Below, one piece after another: positions 10,839 to 21,227 of a stretch of 64,000 bases of DNA (the stretch's first letter is position 1; each line of letters starts with the position of its first letter). This stretch comes from Pyrenochaeta sp. MPI-SDFR-AT-0127. Taxonomy: Eukaryota > Ascomycota > Dothideomycetes > Pleosporales > Cucurbitariaceae. The translations under genes and the position numbers were made by a program. The stretch is taken from the NCBI GenBank assembly GCA_020747015.1, contig JAGTJM010000007.1, positions 62,001-126,000 on the forward strand. Direction: 5' to 3'. The notes beneath the pieces were generated by a model. The model made no database searches, was not told the origin of the DNA, and saw only the letters and a program-made list of their open reading frames with translations.

Positions 10839-13800
10839 TCACTCTGTTTCAGATGAGATCTGAATAGCTTGGGGACTATCCTCTTCTGATGCATATCCTG
10901 GGTCAATCTGCGATGAGATATCAACCAGGCCTAATTGGCGTACAAAGTGAATATGTTTCTCTGTTGAGAGGGGTTTTGTGAAGCCATCCGAAGGCATATC
11001 CGTGGTTGGAACCCACTGGACTGCAACTTTGCCGTCTTTGTAAATCTGTCTAAGCCAGAAGTTGTGGATATCGACGTGTTTTAGTTTTGATGTCAACTGT
11101 GGTCTCTCTTTCTGGATCAGGCCTACGGTTTGTTGATTGTCACAGAGAATGCGTGGTTGGTTTTCAGGGTTGAACTCTATCTGCTCAAACAGTCTGTATA
11201 GACCTAATGTCTCCCTCGCCGTTTGTGATAGCGATAAGAGCTCTGCTTCAGTTGTTGAGGTGGTTACAGTCTTTTGTTTGGACGACTGCCACATAATAGG
11301 TCCACTAAACAACTTCATAAGATAGCCTTGGGTGGATTTTCGAGTCTCTGGATCATCCGCGAACGATGCGTCGCTTGACAACTGTAGCACTTCATCATCG
11401 CCTGTCTCTACTTCTGTGGAGTGGTTCACAGAGCCCGAGAACTCGATGGCATAGTACTTTGTAGCCTGGAGATATGAGAGTACTCGATTTGCACACCGCA
11501 AATGCTCTGGTGAAGGGTTTATAGCGAACTGACTCAACTGGCTGGCTGCAAAGGAGATATCCGGTCTTGATACTACTGCTGCATACAGTATTGAGCCTAC
11601 CTTTTCCTGCATCTCTGTGATCTGTTGGATCGTAGCCTGACCTTCGAAAGGTTGAGGACGATATGACGAGATGAGAGGCGTAGTGGCCATTCTCAATGAT
11701 TGATCTGTTCCAAATTTAGTACAGATTTTGTCAATGTATCCATCTTGACAAATCCAAAGCTTTTTAGCTCTGGTGTCTCTCAGAATCCTGATATTGAGGA
11801 AGGAGATTGCTTCGCTCAAATCCTTGATCCCGTACTTTTTGTTTACTGCTGTTTTGAATTGGTTAATCTGGTGAATGCATTCTTGTCGTGCAATAACAAG
11901 AAGATCATCCACATAGAGAAACAAGATGAGTCCTGTTTCGTTGTTAATAAGTATGCAAGGCTCATCTGGGCAATGATTGAATCCCAGACCCTTGAGGAAT
12001 GACACAAGTTCATCGAACCATAGCTTTGGTGATTTACGCAGCCCGTACAGCGCTTTGAGTAGTTTCCAAACCTTTCCTGGCGTTCCATACCCTGGTGGAC
12101 AGGTAGTATAGATCTCGTCGTCCATATCTGCGTTGACGAAGGCGTTCTTGAAGTCAATTTGATGACAGAGAAGCCCAAACGCACAGACGAGTGCCATAAG
12201 GATGCGGAAACTACGATATGCGCCGGTAGCTGCATAGATGTCATCAGTGATGTTGTGTTGGAGATCGCCTCTCACACATATTCGTGCTTTATGACGAACA
12301 AGGTATCCGGCACCATTGAGTTTGTAAGTGAAAACCCATTTGAGTGGCAGCACTTGTTTGTGCTCTGGGTAATCGACTAGTTCAAAAGTTTTCTTCTCTT
12401 CGAGTGACTTGATCTCAGCGTCTGCAGCACGTCTGAACCCTTCTTTCTCTGGATGCCGCTTTAGCTGATGCCAAAAGTCTGGCGGTGGCATCAAGTCCCT
12501 TCGGTGAGTACGGATTGACCGTGCCGATGCGAAGGCGTGGGCTATTTGTTGTCCCAGCTTGGCACGTTCAAGTCGTAAGGCATGGGCTTGTCTACGTGCC
12601 TGCTTCTGCACCTGGCGTGCAGTGAGGTGTGACTGAACCGAGTTTACTGTATGGTGGCCTGCCCCTGTTCTTGGAAAGGCTTGTGTTGTTGTGCTTGGTT
12701 GACGCGATTCGAGTGACATCGGAGTTGGGTACAGCTGTAGTTGTAGCCTATCCGCGTGACTTTGCGTCCCGTTGGAAATTGTTTGTGTGGATAGAGATTG
12801 TGTTATAGGAAGGAACCATGACGGTACTTCATATTGGACTAAATCAGGATTGGAAACTGTTGCGTCTTGCATGATTGGAAGTGGTTCTGCATCAGTCTCA
12901 TCCAAATCAATCTCGTTTATGATGATTGAGAGCGTGTGTCCGGACTCGGGAAGGCTTGTGATGAGCTGTGGATCGTACATAACTTTCTCATCTATTTGCA
13001 CATCCCGAGATCTAATAACACGATCTAAGTGTGGGATCCAGACTTTGTAGACATTGGTCGCGTCTAGCCCGACAAGCCAGCCTTTGATGGCTTTCTCTTG
13101 TAGCTTGGCTCTCGCAGGACGGTCCCTTTTATTCTTGATAAGGACGTACGCTAGAGATCCGATGATTTTGAGATATGCGAGATTTGGTTTACGGCCATGG
13201 ACCATCTCAAAAGGTGTTTGCCATCGTTTCCGCTGTACTGGAATGCGATTGAGAAGTCGAGTAGCGTGCGCAACGAGGTACGGCCAGAGCTTGTGAGGTA
13301 GTCTGCTCTGTATACGAAGTTTGCGCGCGATGGCCATGATCACCCCCCCAGAACGTTCAGCAGGACCGTTCTGATCTGGAGTGTCTGGTGGAGATGGGTT
13401 GAACGTGATGCCCTTCATAGTTATGAGGTCCTTCCACGTTTGGCCTAGGCCTCTCTCACCATCTGATTGGATGTATCGTGTGGTGAAGCCCCAGCTGTCA
13501 TTCGTGAGCGCAAGGAACTCCTGCGTCACAGAAACTAGATCTTCTTGAGTTTTGTTTGGGATGTTAAAGGAAATATGGTATGCCGAGTGGTCACAGTAGA
13601 AGTGGACAACCCATGCATCAAGATTGAATGCTTCCTCCATGTGAATGAGGTCCAGATGAACTTTCTCGAATGGATAAGTTCCTCTCCATATCGGAATTCG
13701 TGTAATCTGTTGATGGGCTTGTCCGAGTTGGCATTCAGGACAGAGATCTGAGGTCCGTTGAAAGTCGCGAGTGCCAAGTGCAACTCCTTCGACTGCTTGC

Positions 13801-15692
13801 GGCACGTGCTTGAGAGCCTCCTTTCTGATATGTCCCAATCTCGCATGCCAGACATCCATGGATGCTACAGCAATCTGAGGCGTTCGTGACCTCCTTGCTG
13901 TGGCGAAAGCTTTTGCTGCTTCTGCATGAGTCTTTGCTTTGAAGACGGCATGTTCGATATGTGGCTCAACCACTCGAAATGCGCCATGTTTCGTTGCTTT
14001 GAATGCATTCGACCCGTCTGGATATTCCATCCAACATGTTCTCGTGTTAAAGAAAAGCCCCTGCTTTTCAAGAGAGTCCATATTGATGAGGTTCCAATGG
14101 AAACCAGGTACATAGGCCACATGCTCGAGTTGAATGAGACTGGGACCTGACGGAGTGTCGACATGAACTGCAACATTGCCGATGCCCTCGATGTGTGTAT
14201 CTGTGTCACCAAACTGTATGGTTTCGTCGTGCAATGGTTTATACGCAGCGAACCGAGATAGGTCATTGCAGACATGTGTATCCGCACAATTATCGAGTCG
14301 GAAATAGTCCTCATACTCGTCTTTTGCGGCTGTGCAGTACGCAAACCTTGATGTGGCAAACGATGCCCTTGACCCGGTCATTGCGGAAGTCGAGGTTAAG
14401 GCGATGCTCTCCCCTGTTTCCTTTTCAGGTTGATTTTTAGAGGTATCAGCTGGCCAGAACTTTGGTAAGGCAATCCTATTTCTGAGGAAGTTCTTCTCGA
14501 TCTTCGTTCGGAGACGATTGCTTCCTTTAAGTGCCGTGATGACTTTAGACTGGACTTGAACAATTGGTGTCCAGCCCGATGGTGCACATAATGGATTGAG
14601 ATATCGACAGTCTGCGTACTTATGGGGTAACCCACAAACGCAGTCGCGAAGAGTTGTAGGTGAATTGGTTACTGTTGGAGTAGAGTCGTCCCTTTGTCTC
14701 TTCCGCCTCGGCTGAAAATCTCCATCGTCCGAAGAGTCTAAATCATGACCGTGCTTTCTGCCTTGAAGGGTGGCGTGTGCAGCTCGCCCTCTCGCAGTCT
14801 TTTCGCTTGGCGGTGCCATGGTCCTAAACTGCTTGATACAGAAGCTTATCGTGATTCTCTTGTCGGAAAGAGTCGGATTTAGCCTACGGTAGGACCGGAG
14901 AGTCTTGTTGATTTTGTTCTGTGCCTTCTGCACGATTGTGATATCGGCATCGTCGCCGGTCTCTTCCGAGCCAGAATCACTCAGGTTGTCAATTGTCACA
15001 GATCCGGTGCTGGAATGGTTTGGATTGATCTCATTGAGAACAGTGATGAATGCCCTAGAGATTATTGCCATTGCCTCTGCGGTTTCTTTGATAAGTGATG
15101 TGTCACTTTCGACTTGTGCTTCTTTAGACTTCATGTAGTTGTAGAACGGAGGATTGATGTCGCGAGAGGCTTCAATGAAGGCATCGCATATCTGCGACTC
15201 GCTCAGATTCTCGATCTTATACCGCTTCGCGTTGTTAACGAGAGCGGGCCATCGACTGAGCCACTTGTCGAGACTGGTGTTGCCATGACCCTTCTTAAGC
15301 TTCTCAAACTCGGCTCTGACGTTCTGTTTCTGGTCTTTTGCGGTCGGCTGAATGCTCTCGGCTAGCGCAATAAGTTTGCCTCGGACGGTGTGGATGCCGA
15401 GGTAGTGTTGTTTGAACTCCTGGCAGACGGTGATGTCAATGCGCTCGGAGACCTTATCATACTTCTTCCTCTCACTATCATAGATAGCTTGAAGGCTGTG
15501 GTACTTCTGGATCGTGTCTTTGCTTGCTGAGTCTGGTGGTTTGGTGACAGTGAAGACCAAGTTTTCGATGCCTTCAGGGTCGCAGTAGTTCCAGACATCA
15601 TTTCGTACAGCAAGGTCCTCGATGGAGTTGATCCAGTCAGTTCAGTCGTTGCGTGAGTTGAGCATCGGGAGATTGTGATCCTTGATCGACAT
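10839..15692 (-). pseudogene. Copia gag-pol polyprotein, one in-frame TGA
   Basis: The frame from ATG 15692 to stop 10841-10839 is 1617 codons, uninterrupted except for TGA at codon 17 (15644-15642). In order: a gag region (about residues 20-330) with a Cys/His cluster (CVCGLPHKYADC); a protease-like segment with an atypical DNCADTHVCND (about 463); GAG-pre-integrase (WHARLGH..CPECQLGQ, about 614); integrase core (LDLIHME, SDGERGLGQ, NGPAERSGG); reverse transcriptase with IDFKNAFVNAD and the YVDD catalytic box (about 1262); and RNase H (SDASFADD, about 1441; TEAELLSLS). The element makes its own particle and copies its RNA into DNA. The TGA lies in the extreme N-terminus, so a downstream start could still yield pol, but gag would be shortened. 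Otherwise the copy looks competent. Confidence 0.9.
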
Positions 15693-15973
15693 CTTGAAAG
15701 ATTGCTGTGACTTGATGGTCAAGCTAGAAAGTATTTTCTTGATTCACATTCTTCGCTTTTTTCTTTCTGATTGCAACAGCATGAAAACTCTGTGAATTTT
15801 CCGAGTCGTCATCTTGACTATGTGGCGGGGTTGTGGTATTGCTTTTTCCGCGACCCCTCTTTCCGCACGCTCAGCCGAAAATCGTGCTGGCTCTGTGAGG
15901 AGAATCATTTTCGTGAGAAATGTGTAATTGGGATGAATTTTGTCGCTGACGATGTTATGTAGCAGAGGAAGAG

Positions 15974-15990
15974 GCTACCGGGCTCATAAC
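15974..15990 (-). other. Copia primer-binding site, complementary to an initiator-tRNA anticodon arm
   Basis: Immediately inside the 5' LTR the sense strand reads GTTATGAGCCCGGTAGC. Its complement contains GGGCTCATAAC, which resembles the anticodon stem-loop of eukaryotic initiator tRNA-Met (CAT anticodon). Priming from an internal tRNA half is established for Drosophila copia. That this element does the same is inference from the sequence. Confidence 0.55.
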
Positions 15991-16174
15991 TGTCGCACTT
16001 AGGTGTGCTGGTGATGATGCATCAGCAAGAATTCATGATGAGCAGAAAGTTGTATTGTGTGTGTAGAGTGCCTTGGTCTTGTGAACCTGACCCCGCACGT
16101 CTTAGATTATATGGCAAGATTACTAATGCAGTTTCTTCCTCAGGCTCCCTGAGATGATGCCTTGGCCTGCGACA
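15991..16174 (-). repeat. Copia 5' LTR
   Basis: 184 bp, same ends as the partner LTR, followed outside by the duplicated target GGGCC at 16175-16179. Confidence 0.95.
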
Positions 16175-16179
16175 GGGCC

Positions 16180-16332
16180 ACACCACTTAGTGGGCCAGCT
16201 GAAAATACACCAAAAAAAAATAGGCCCTTGCAAATTCAATAACGACTTAACAATATATCTCAGGGGTCTGTTAGGAGCCTTCTACATATAATTTAAGCTA
16301 TATCTTAGGTTTTTAAGAGTTCCAACTTAGTA
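16180..16332 (+). repeat. Continuation of the split pogo-like repeat
   Basis: Beginning ACACCACTTAGTGGGCCAGC, this segment aligns over most of its length with 18670-18820 (shared words include GCTATATCTTAGG and TTTTTAAGAG). It is the left half of the same non-autonomous repeat, cut by Copia on one side and by a pogo element on the other. Its right half was not found beyond 18183, so this copy is truncated. Confidence 0.65.
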
Positions 16333-18183
16333 ACGTATTCCATCACCGAGCCGGCCACATCACCGAGCCGGCCACTTTTGCTTGGCGCAGCCATTTTTCC
16401 TCATCAACATGCAATGTCTCAACAACACAACGCAATAGCCATTCAAGAAGAAGGCAGAATTGATCTTGCTCTTCGGGCCTATACCTCTAGCCAATTTAAG
16501 AGCCTACGGCGCGCGGCTGCAGCCTTCAACGTCAAACACCAGCGGCTCTCTGATCGGCTCCACGGAATCACCTCTCGATCCCAAACGCGACCAAACTGCC
16601 ATAAGCTCACAGCGACTGAAGAGCAGACGATCGTCCAATATATCCTCAACCTTGACTCGCGAGGATTTGCGCCGCGACTGTGTGAGGTGGCAGATATGGC
16701 TGATAAACTGCTGGGTGTACGTGGTGGTAAGCCTGTGGGCAAGTGCTGGGCTGAGCGCTTTGTAACGCGTTCAGAGGCGCTTTAAATGGCCTTCAATCGA
16801 GCAAAGGATAGGCAGAGAATACTCCAGGAGGACCCAGAGATAATTGGCGCGTGGTTTAAGCTAGTAGCTGACACCAAGGCCAAGTATGGTGTCCACGACA
16901 ACGACGTGCACAACTTTGACGAGACTGGCTTCCAGATGGGCGTCATTGGCTCCATGAAAGTTGTCACAGGTTCAGAGAGACGTACTCGGCCTGATCTCAT
17001 TCAACCAGGCGATCGGGAGTGGGTGACGGTTATCCAGAGTATCTGCGCTGCAGGGTACGCAATCCCACCCTTCATCATCTACAAAGGGCGCGTCCACATC
17101 TCAGCGTGGTACGAGGAGACGTCTATACCGCGCAATTGGAAGCTCTCAGTCTCCAAGAACGGATGGACAAACAACGCGCTTGGTCTCAAGTGGTTAAAGC
17201 ATTTTGACACGCACACAAGGGCGCGTCAGGTGGGCGGGTACCGGTTGCTTATTTTAGACGGCCATGAGAGCCATCTCAACCAAGATTTTAAGGATTATTG
17301 TCTTGAGAACAAGATCCTTACGCTCTGTATGCCTGCCCATTCGTCGCACATACTCCAGCCGCTGGATGTGGTTTGCTTCTCGCCGTTGAAGCGCAAGTAC
17401 TCCCAACGCGTTCGAGACTTGGCACGCCAGCGCGTTTTCCATATTAACAAGGAAGGCTTCCTGCCAGCCTTTAGAGACGCGTTTTTTGACGTGTTTACGA
17501 CAGAGAATTGCAAGAAGGCCTTTGAGGCGTCTGGGTTAGTCCCTCTTAACGCGTTGGAGGTCCTCACTCGCCTTGAAGTACGATTGCGTACCCCGCCAGA
17601 ACACCCCACACTAGAGACGCCGTGGCAGTCAAAAACACCAAGCAATACGCATGAATTTGGATCGCAATCTAAGCTCGTAAGCAAGTCTATTACTAGGTTG
17701 CCTACAACAGCTCAGAACGGGTTTACACAGCTCGTCAAAGGCGCTGAGCTAATGCTGCACCAAAACGCGCTTCAAGCCTCTCGTATTACTGAGCTTGAAG
17801 AGCAATTAGCAGTAATGACCAAGCGAAAAGCGCGCAAGAGAAAGCGCATCCAGCAAGGTGGCACGATAGAATATGGTGAGGCAGCGGCGCAGGTAGCCGC
17901 CGAAGCGTCTGCAGCGCTTCAGCCATCTAAGAAGGCTCGTGGTGGGGATGGTCAAGAGAGGGCTCAACAAGCTCTACGGTGCTGTGGGAACTGCGGGGGG
18001 ACTGGGCACAACGCTCGAACGTGTAGAAAGGATATAGAAGATTCTTCTAAGTCTGGGGCGAGTACTTAGTAAATTTTTTCAGATAGTTCTAGTAGCGATA
18101 ATGATAATACAGTAACATAAGTTGGTGGTGCCAAGACTTTCTGCGACACTCGGTGATGTGCGCCACTCGGTGATGGTTTACGT
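16333..18183 (+). mobile_element. pogo/Fot1-like DNA transposon
   Basis: The element is 1851 bp between TA dinucleotides (16331-16332; 18184-18185). The terminal inverted repeats begin ACGTATTCCATCACCGAG on the left and, read inward from the right, ACGTAAACCATCACCGAG. Each contains a tandem doubling of the word CATCACCGAG. TA target use, repeat length and the DDD transposase place it in the pogo group of Tc1/mariner. Confidence 0.85.
16414..18069 (+). pseudogene. pogo-type DDE_1 transposase with one nonsense codon
   Basis: From ATG 16414 (MSQQHNAIAIQEEG) the product has a helix-turn-helix region (RRAAAAFNVKHQRLSDRL), a CENP-B-like second DNA-binding part (LTATEEQTIVQYI..KCWAERFVTRSEAL) and a DDE_1 core with NFDETGFQMG, LDGHESHLN and HSSHILQPLDV carrying the three Asp. 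A basic linker and a C-terminal zinc knuckle (CGNCGGTGHNARTC) end it at 18069. One TAA at 16783-16785 breaks the frame; it would be Gln if a CAA was hit by C to T change. About 551 codons in total, normal for the family. Apart from that codon the frame is open throughout. Confidence 0.85.
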
Positions 18184-18347
18184 TAGTGATTCTTTTGGTT
18201 TTAACATTTGCTTGCACAGGCTTCGAGATGCCTGGGACATCCTGGTGTGGACGACTTGGAACCTTGTCACGCTGGCAACCTGCCCTAAACCGACATGACA
18301 GCGCCACACAATCCCAGCGGTATGGGAACTTCCACTGGAACGGACTA

Positions 18348-19064
18348 ACGTGTTCGATCACCTAGTGGGCTGTAACGACACAGGTGCTAAAGGGTTCCGA
18401 AAAGGATCCGAGTGCAACTCAAAGGCATATGGGAGTGCGTGCTGCGGTGGATAACCAAGAACACCTCTATTCCTATAGGTCTGATACGGAAGGATAAGAA
18501 GAACTTGTCCTGCTATCTACTACTAAAGAGCTATATTTATGTGTGGAGAAATAGGGGTAACGGGGCCTATTCGGGGCAGTATCGGAGGTAGGTCCGATAC
18601 TACCTAAGTAGGACCCTTCGTCCTATGGGAACGCGTGTGCGTCCCTATTTCTATGTGACGTTCGTTACATGGGCCAGCCGAAAACACACCAAAAATCAGA
18701 AAAACAAGGCCTTGCAATCTCAACAATGACTTAATATTATATCTTAAAGTTCTGTTAAGAGCCTTCTATAACGTTATATACTCTAAGCTATATCTTAGGT
18801 TTTTAAGAGTTTCCATTCAGTAGGTCTTGAGATATAGTAATTTTGTATAGAATTGGGGGCCAAAACTAAGTATCTAGAGAACGGTAAGACTTATAAATCT
18901 AGGAATTTAATAAGAGCCTGTGAGTGAGTAGAGAAGGCTAGGCATTAGTTTATAGAAGTTTGTTATAAAGTTGGTCTTAAGATTGCCAGGGCGTGTTTTT
19001 CTGATTTTTGGTGTGTTTTCGGCTGGCCCACTAGGTGATCCGCCCACTACGTGGTCGAACACGT
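18348..19064. repeat. Non-autonomous pogo-like element (about 413 bp without its nested LTR)
   Basis: TA dinucleotides flank it (18346-18347; 19065-19066). The left end reads ACGTGTTCGATCACCTAG and the right end, inverted, ACGTGTTCGACCACGTAG. The ends carry repeated AGTGGGC words, followed inside by CAGCCGAAAACACACC on both sides. No coding capacity. The first copy of the family (10617/16180) has ends closely resembling those of the autonomous pogo element at 16333, base for base in most positions, so a related transposase probably moved it. Confidence 0.75.
18371..18669. repeat. Solo LTR (299 bp) nested in the pogo-like repeat
   Basis: Starts TGTAACGA and ends TTCGTTACA, perfect short inverted ends. 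A 5-bp direct repeat TGGGC flanks it (18366-18370; 18670-18674). Removing it rejoins the host repeat cleanly, matching the uninterrupted copy at 16180. It is the recombination remnant of a full LTR retrotransposon of a family otherwise not seen here. Confidence 0.85.
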
Positions 19065-19068
19065 TATA

Positions 19069-19197
19069 CAGAGTTGTCAACAATCAAGAGATCGGCGTGA
19101 TTAATTCCTAAATAAGGGTGTTTTTGATCGCAAATGGGCCTGAGACACCTTTAATTAGGAATCGATCATGTCGATCGCTTGATTGTTGACAACTCTG
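19069..19197. repeat. 129-bp MITE with long inverted arms
   Basis: CAGAGTTGTCAACAATCAAG at the left is repeated inverted at the right end, and the arms continue imperfectly for about 50 bases each. It abuts the TA of the pogo-like repeat. A related half-repeat (CAGAGTTGTCAAC) occurs at about 55277. Confidence 0.7.
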
Positions 19198-19203
19198 CTC
19201 ATA

Positions 19204-20553
19204 CAGTACTAGTTCAAAAGTTACTTCCGCGCTAAGGTGACGCGTCTCCCCAACAACATCATCTCCTCAACTTTGAAGCCTTATAACTATGCCACCACAA
19301 CGCCGAATTTTACAAGAGCTAGATCAAAATGTGCGCAGATGACCCAACTTAACAACCAAGCAGCGAGAGCAAATTATTAGGATGCTGCGTCGTGGCTCTA
19401 CAGTCGCTAAAGTTGCTGACGCGTATGGCCGCTGCCCGCGTTGCATACGCGATCTTAGAAAGAAATACCACCAAACAGGCACAATAGAGGATAAGCCTCG
19501 CTCTGGCCAGCCACCTATACTATCGCTTCATCAGAAGAAGATAATCTATCGAAAAGCTCGCGCGCAGCCAAAGATTGAGTACAAAGCGCTGGCTGAAGTA
19601 GGCGCGTTCGTAAACTCAGATAGCACCTCTACGAAGCCAACCAGCCACTCTACATTGTACAGATACTTTAAAGGACGTGGCCTTACTACATTGCCAAGCA
19701 GAAAGCGTCCTAAGCTTAATCGCGCGCGTGCGTTGAGGCGCCTGAAGTTCTGTAGGGAGTACTCAACTTCCCGTGGCATCGGCGCACAGTCAAGTTCTCA
19801 GATAAGTGCTTAGTTGAGAAGGCCTTTGGCCAAAACAAGGAGTAGGTGTTCAGGTTTCCGTGGGAGAAATGGAAGCCAGCAATGCTACAAACCAACAATA
19901 GAAGTAGGAAGCCAGCACAGATGGTGTGGGCTTCAATATGGCTCGATGAACGCGGCCACGCGCAGAGGAGTCAATCGTCACTATGCAGCGCGATTTTGAT
20001 GCTCCAAGAGGTGGCTACTCTGCCCAAAGTTACATTCAAGCTTTGACAAAAGGGCTCCTCCCTTACTGGCGTCGTTCTCAGCTTTTTATGCAGGATAACG
20101 CGCGCGTACACACTGCTGTTGCCACGCGCGAGTTCCTTGACGAGCGCCACATCACAACGATCAACTGACCAGCCTACTCACCTGATCTTAACCCAATTGA
20201 GCACCTCTGGTGGCACCTCAAGAAGCGCATGTACACATTCTATCCACAGTATAGCAATTACAGCCAGGCTGAGGAAGAGTAGAGTGGCTTTTGCAAGGCG
20301 TTGAAAGAGTGCTGGCGGAGCATACCAGCCAAGCTCATCAAGCGACTTATCATGAGTATGCCACAACGGATAGCTGCATGTAGAAAAGCGCAAGGGTGGT
20401 AAACAAAATATTGATTGCGCGCGCAACTTTTGCTCCAAAAATAATTAAATTATATTATATATTGGCTGAGTTATGATGTGGTGAACTTTTGGGTGCGTAT
20501 ACTTGACAGGGTGGCTCGTGCGTCGGCGGAAGAAACTTTTGACTAGGGATTTG
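19204..20553 (+). mobile_element. Decayed Tc1/mariner element (copy 1)
   Basis: Left end CAGTACTAGTTCAAAAG follows a TA (19202-19203). The right end near 20553 carries the inverted CTTTTGACTAG, somewhat decayed. A Tc1 transposase remnant lies between. Size agrees with the copies at 24629 and 31721. Confidence 0.75.
19289..20414 (+). pseudogene. Tc1 transposase remnant
   Basis: Begins MPPQRRILQELDQN, with a stop soon after. The helix-turn-helix N-terminal half is recognisable (STVAKVADAYGRCPRCIRDL, IIYRKARAQPKIEY). The catalytic half continues in pieces: FMQDNARVHTA and YSPDLNPIEHLWWHLKK remain, but several frameshifts and stops interrupt it, including a TAA where sister copies have CAA near the end. 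A dead copy, more decayed than copies 2 and 3. Confidence 0.75.
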
Positions 20554-20559
20554 TCATGT

Positions 20560-21043
20560 TATTATTCGCTTCAACTTTTAAGCCGTAAGTAATAGAATAT
20601 AATAATGGGCTTTAGGACCTTACATTAGCATAGAAGTATTCAAAATAAGCAGAATTATCAGCGACTTGACGCGTTTGATCGATTGCGCGAAGATAGAGGC
20701 TTTTAATCTTGTCTTGGTGACGCTTGCAGAATGCGGCAACCTAGTTCTCTCTAGGCTACTTTTTTACAATCTCATACAAGAGATTCCTGAGAATTTGAGG
20801 TGTAGGGGGTAGGGTACGATCCGAAAGATTATTGATATGCTATATAAGAACCTTTTCTTCTTCAATTGTAAGCAGCATATGAGATTCAGAGTATGCGAGC
20901 TCTTTCGGCTTCGAAATGCCTTTATGTCTGCGCTGGAGGGTTCTGCAATCGATTTTAAATTTCTTTGCAGTAGCAGAATAATTTGGAACTTCTTGCGATT
21001 CCAGATCATCAAGCGCCTTCTGAATATCTGCTTCGTTGACCAT
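20560..21043 (-). pseudogene. N-terminal fragment of a second pogo-type transposase
   Basis: ATG at 21043 gives MVNEADIQKALDDLESQEV, YSATAKKFKIDCRTLQRRHK (a psq-type helix-turn-helix) and LTIEEEKVLIQYINNL, the standard N-terminus of fungal CENP-B-like pogo transposases. A stop codon interrupts it and the catalytic part is missing, the sequence meeting the Tc1 copy near 20553. The fragment belongs to a different pogo family from 16333-18183. Confidence 0.6.
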
Positions 21044-21085
21044 TTGGCGCCGTGTTGAAGTTGGATGGTGAAGGGGCGGTGAGGG

Positions 21086-21119
21086 TGGTCAAGATGCAGG
21101 GATGGTCAAGATGCAGGGA
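21086..21119 (+). repeat. 17-bp tandem duplication
   Basis: TGGTCAAGATGCAGGGA occurs twice in a row, about 110 bases upstream of the transcription-factor start codon. Confidence 0.8.
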
Positions 21120-21227
21120 ATTATGTTAAGGGTGCCAAGCTATTTCGCCTTTGGAGTGGAGAATATTGTCCTGGTGGGGAAAATCTTTCTAACATTCACG
21201 CCGTTTTCTTCATATCGGAAATTAGCA

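Larger units (their letters stand above)
10641..16174 (-). mobile_element. Near-intact Copia (Ty1-like) LTR retrotransposon
   Basis: Two 184-bp LTRs (10641-10824 and 15991-16174), both TGTCGC..GCGACA, differ by a single base (C versus G in CTGAcATGATG). The element is flanked by a 5-bp direct repeat, GGGCC, on both sides. It is 5534 bp long and encodes one gag-pol frame on the minus strand. Near-identical LTRs and a perfect target duplication mark a young insertion. A decayed relative lies at 4974-5403. Confidence 0.95.
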
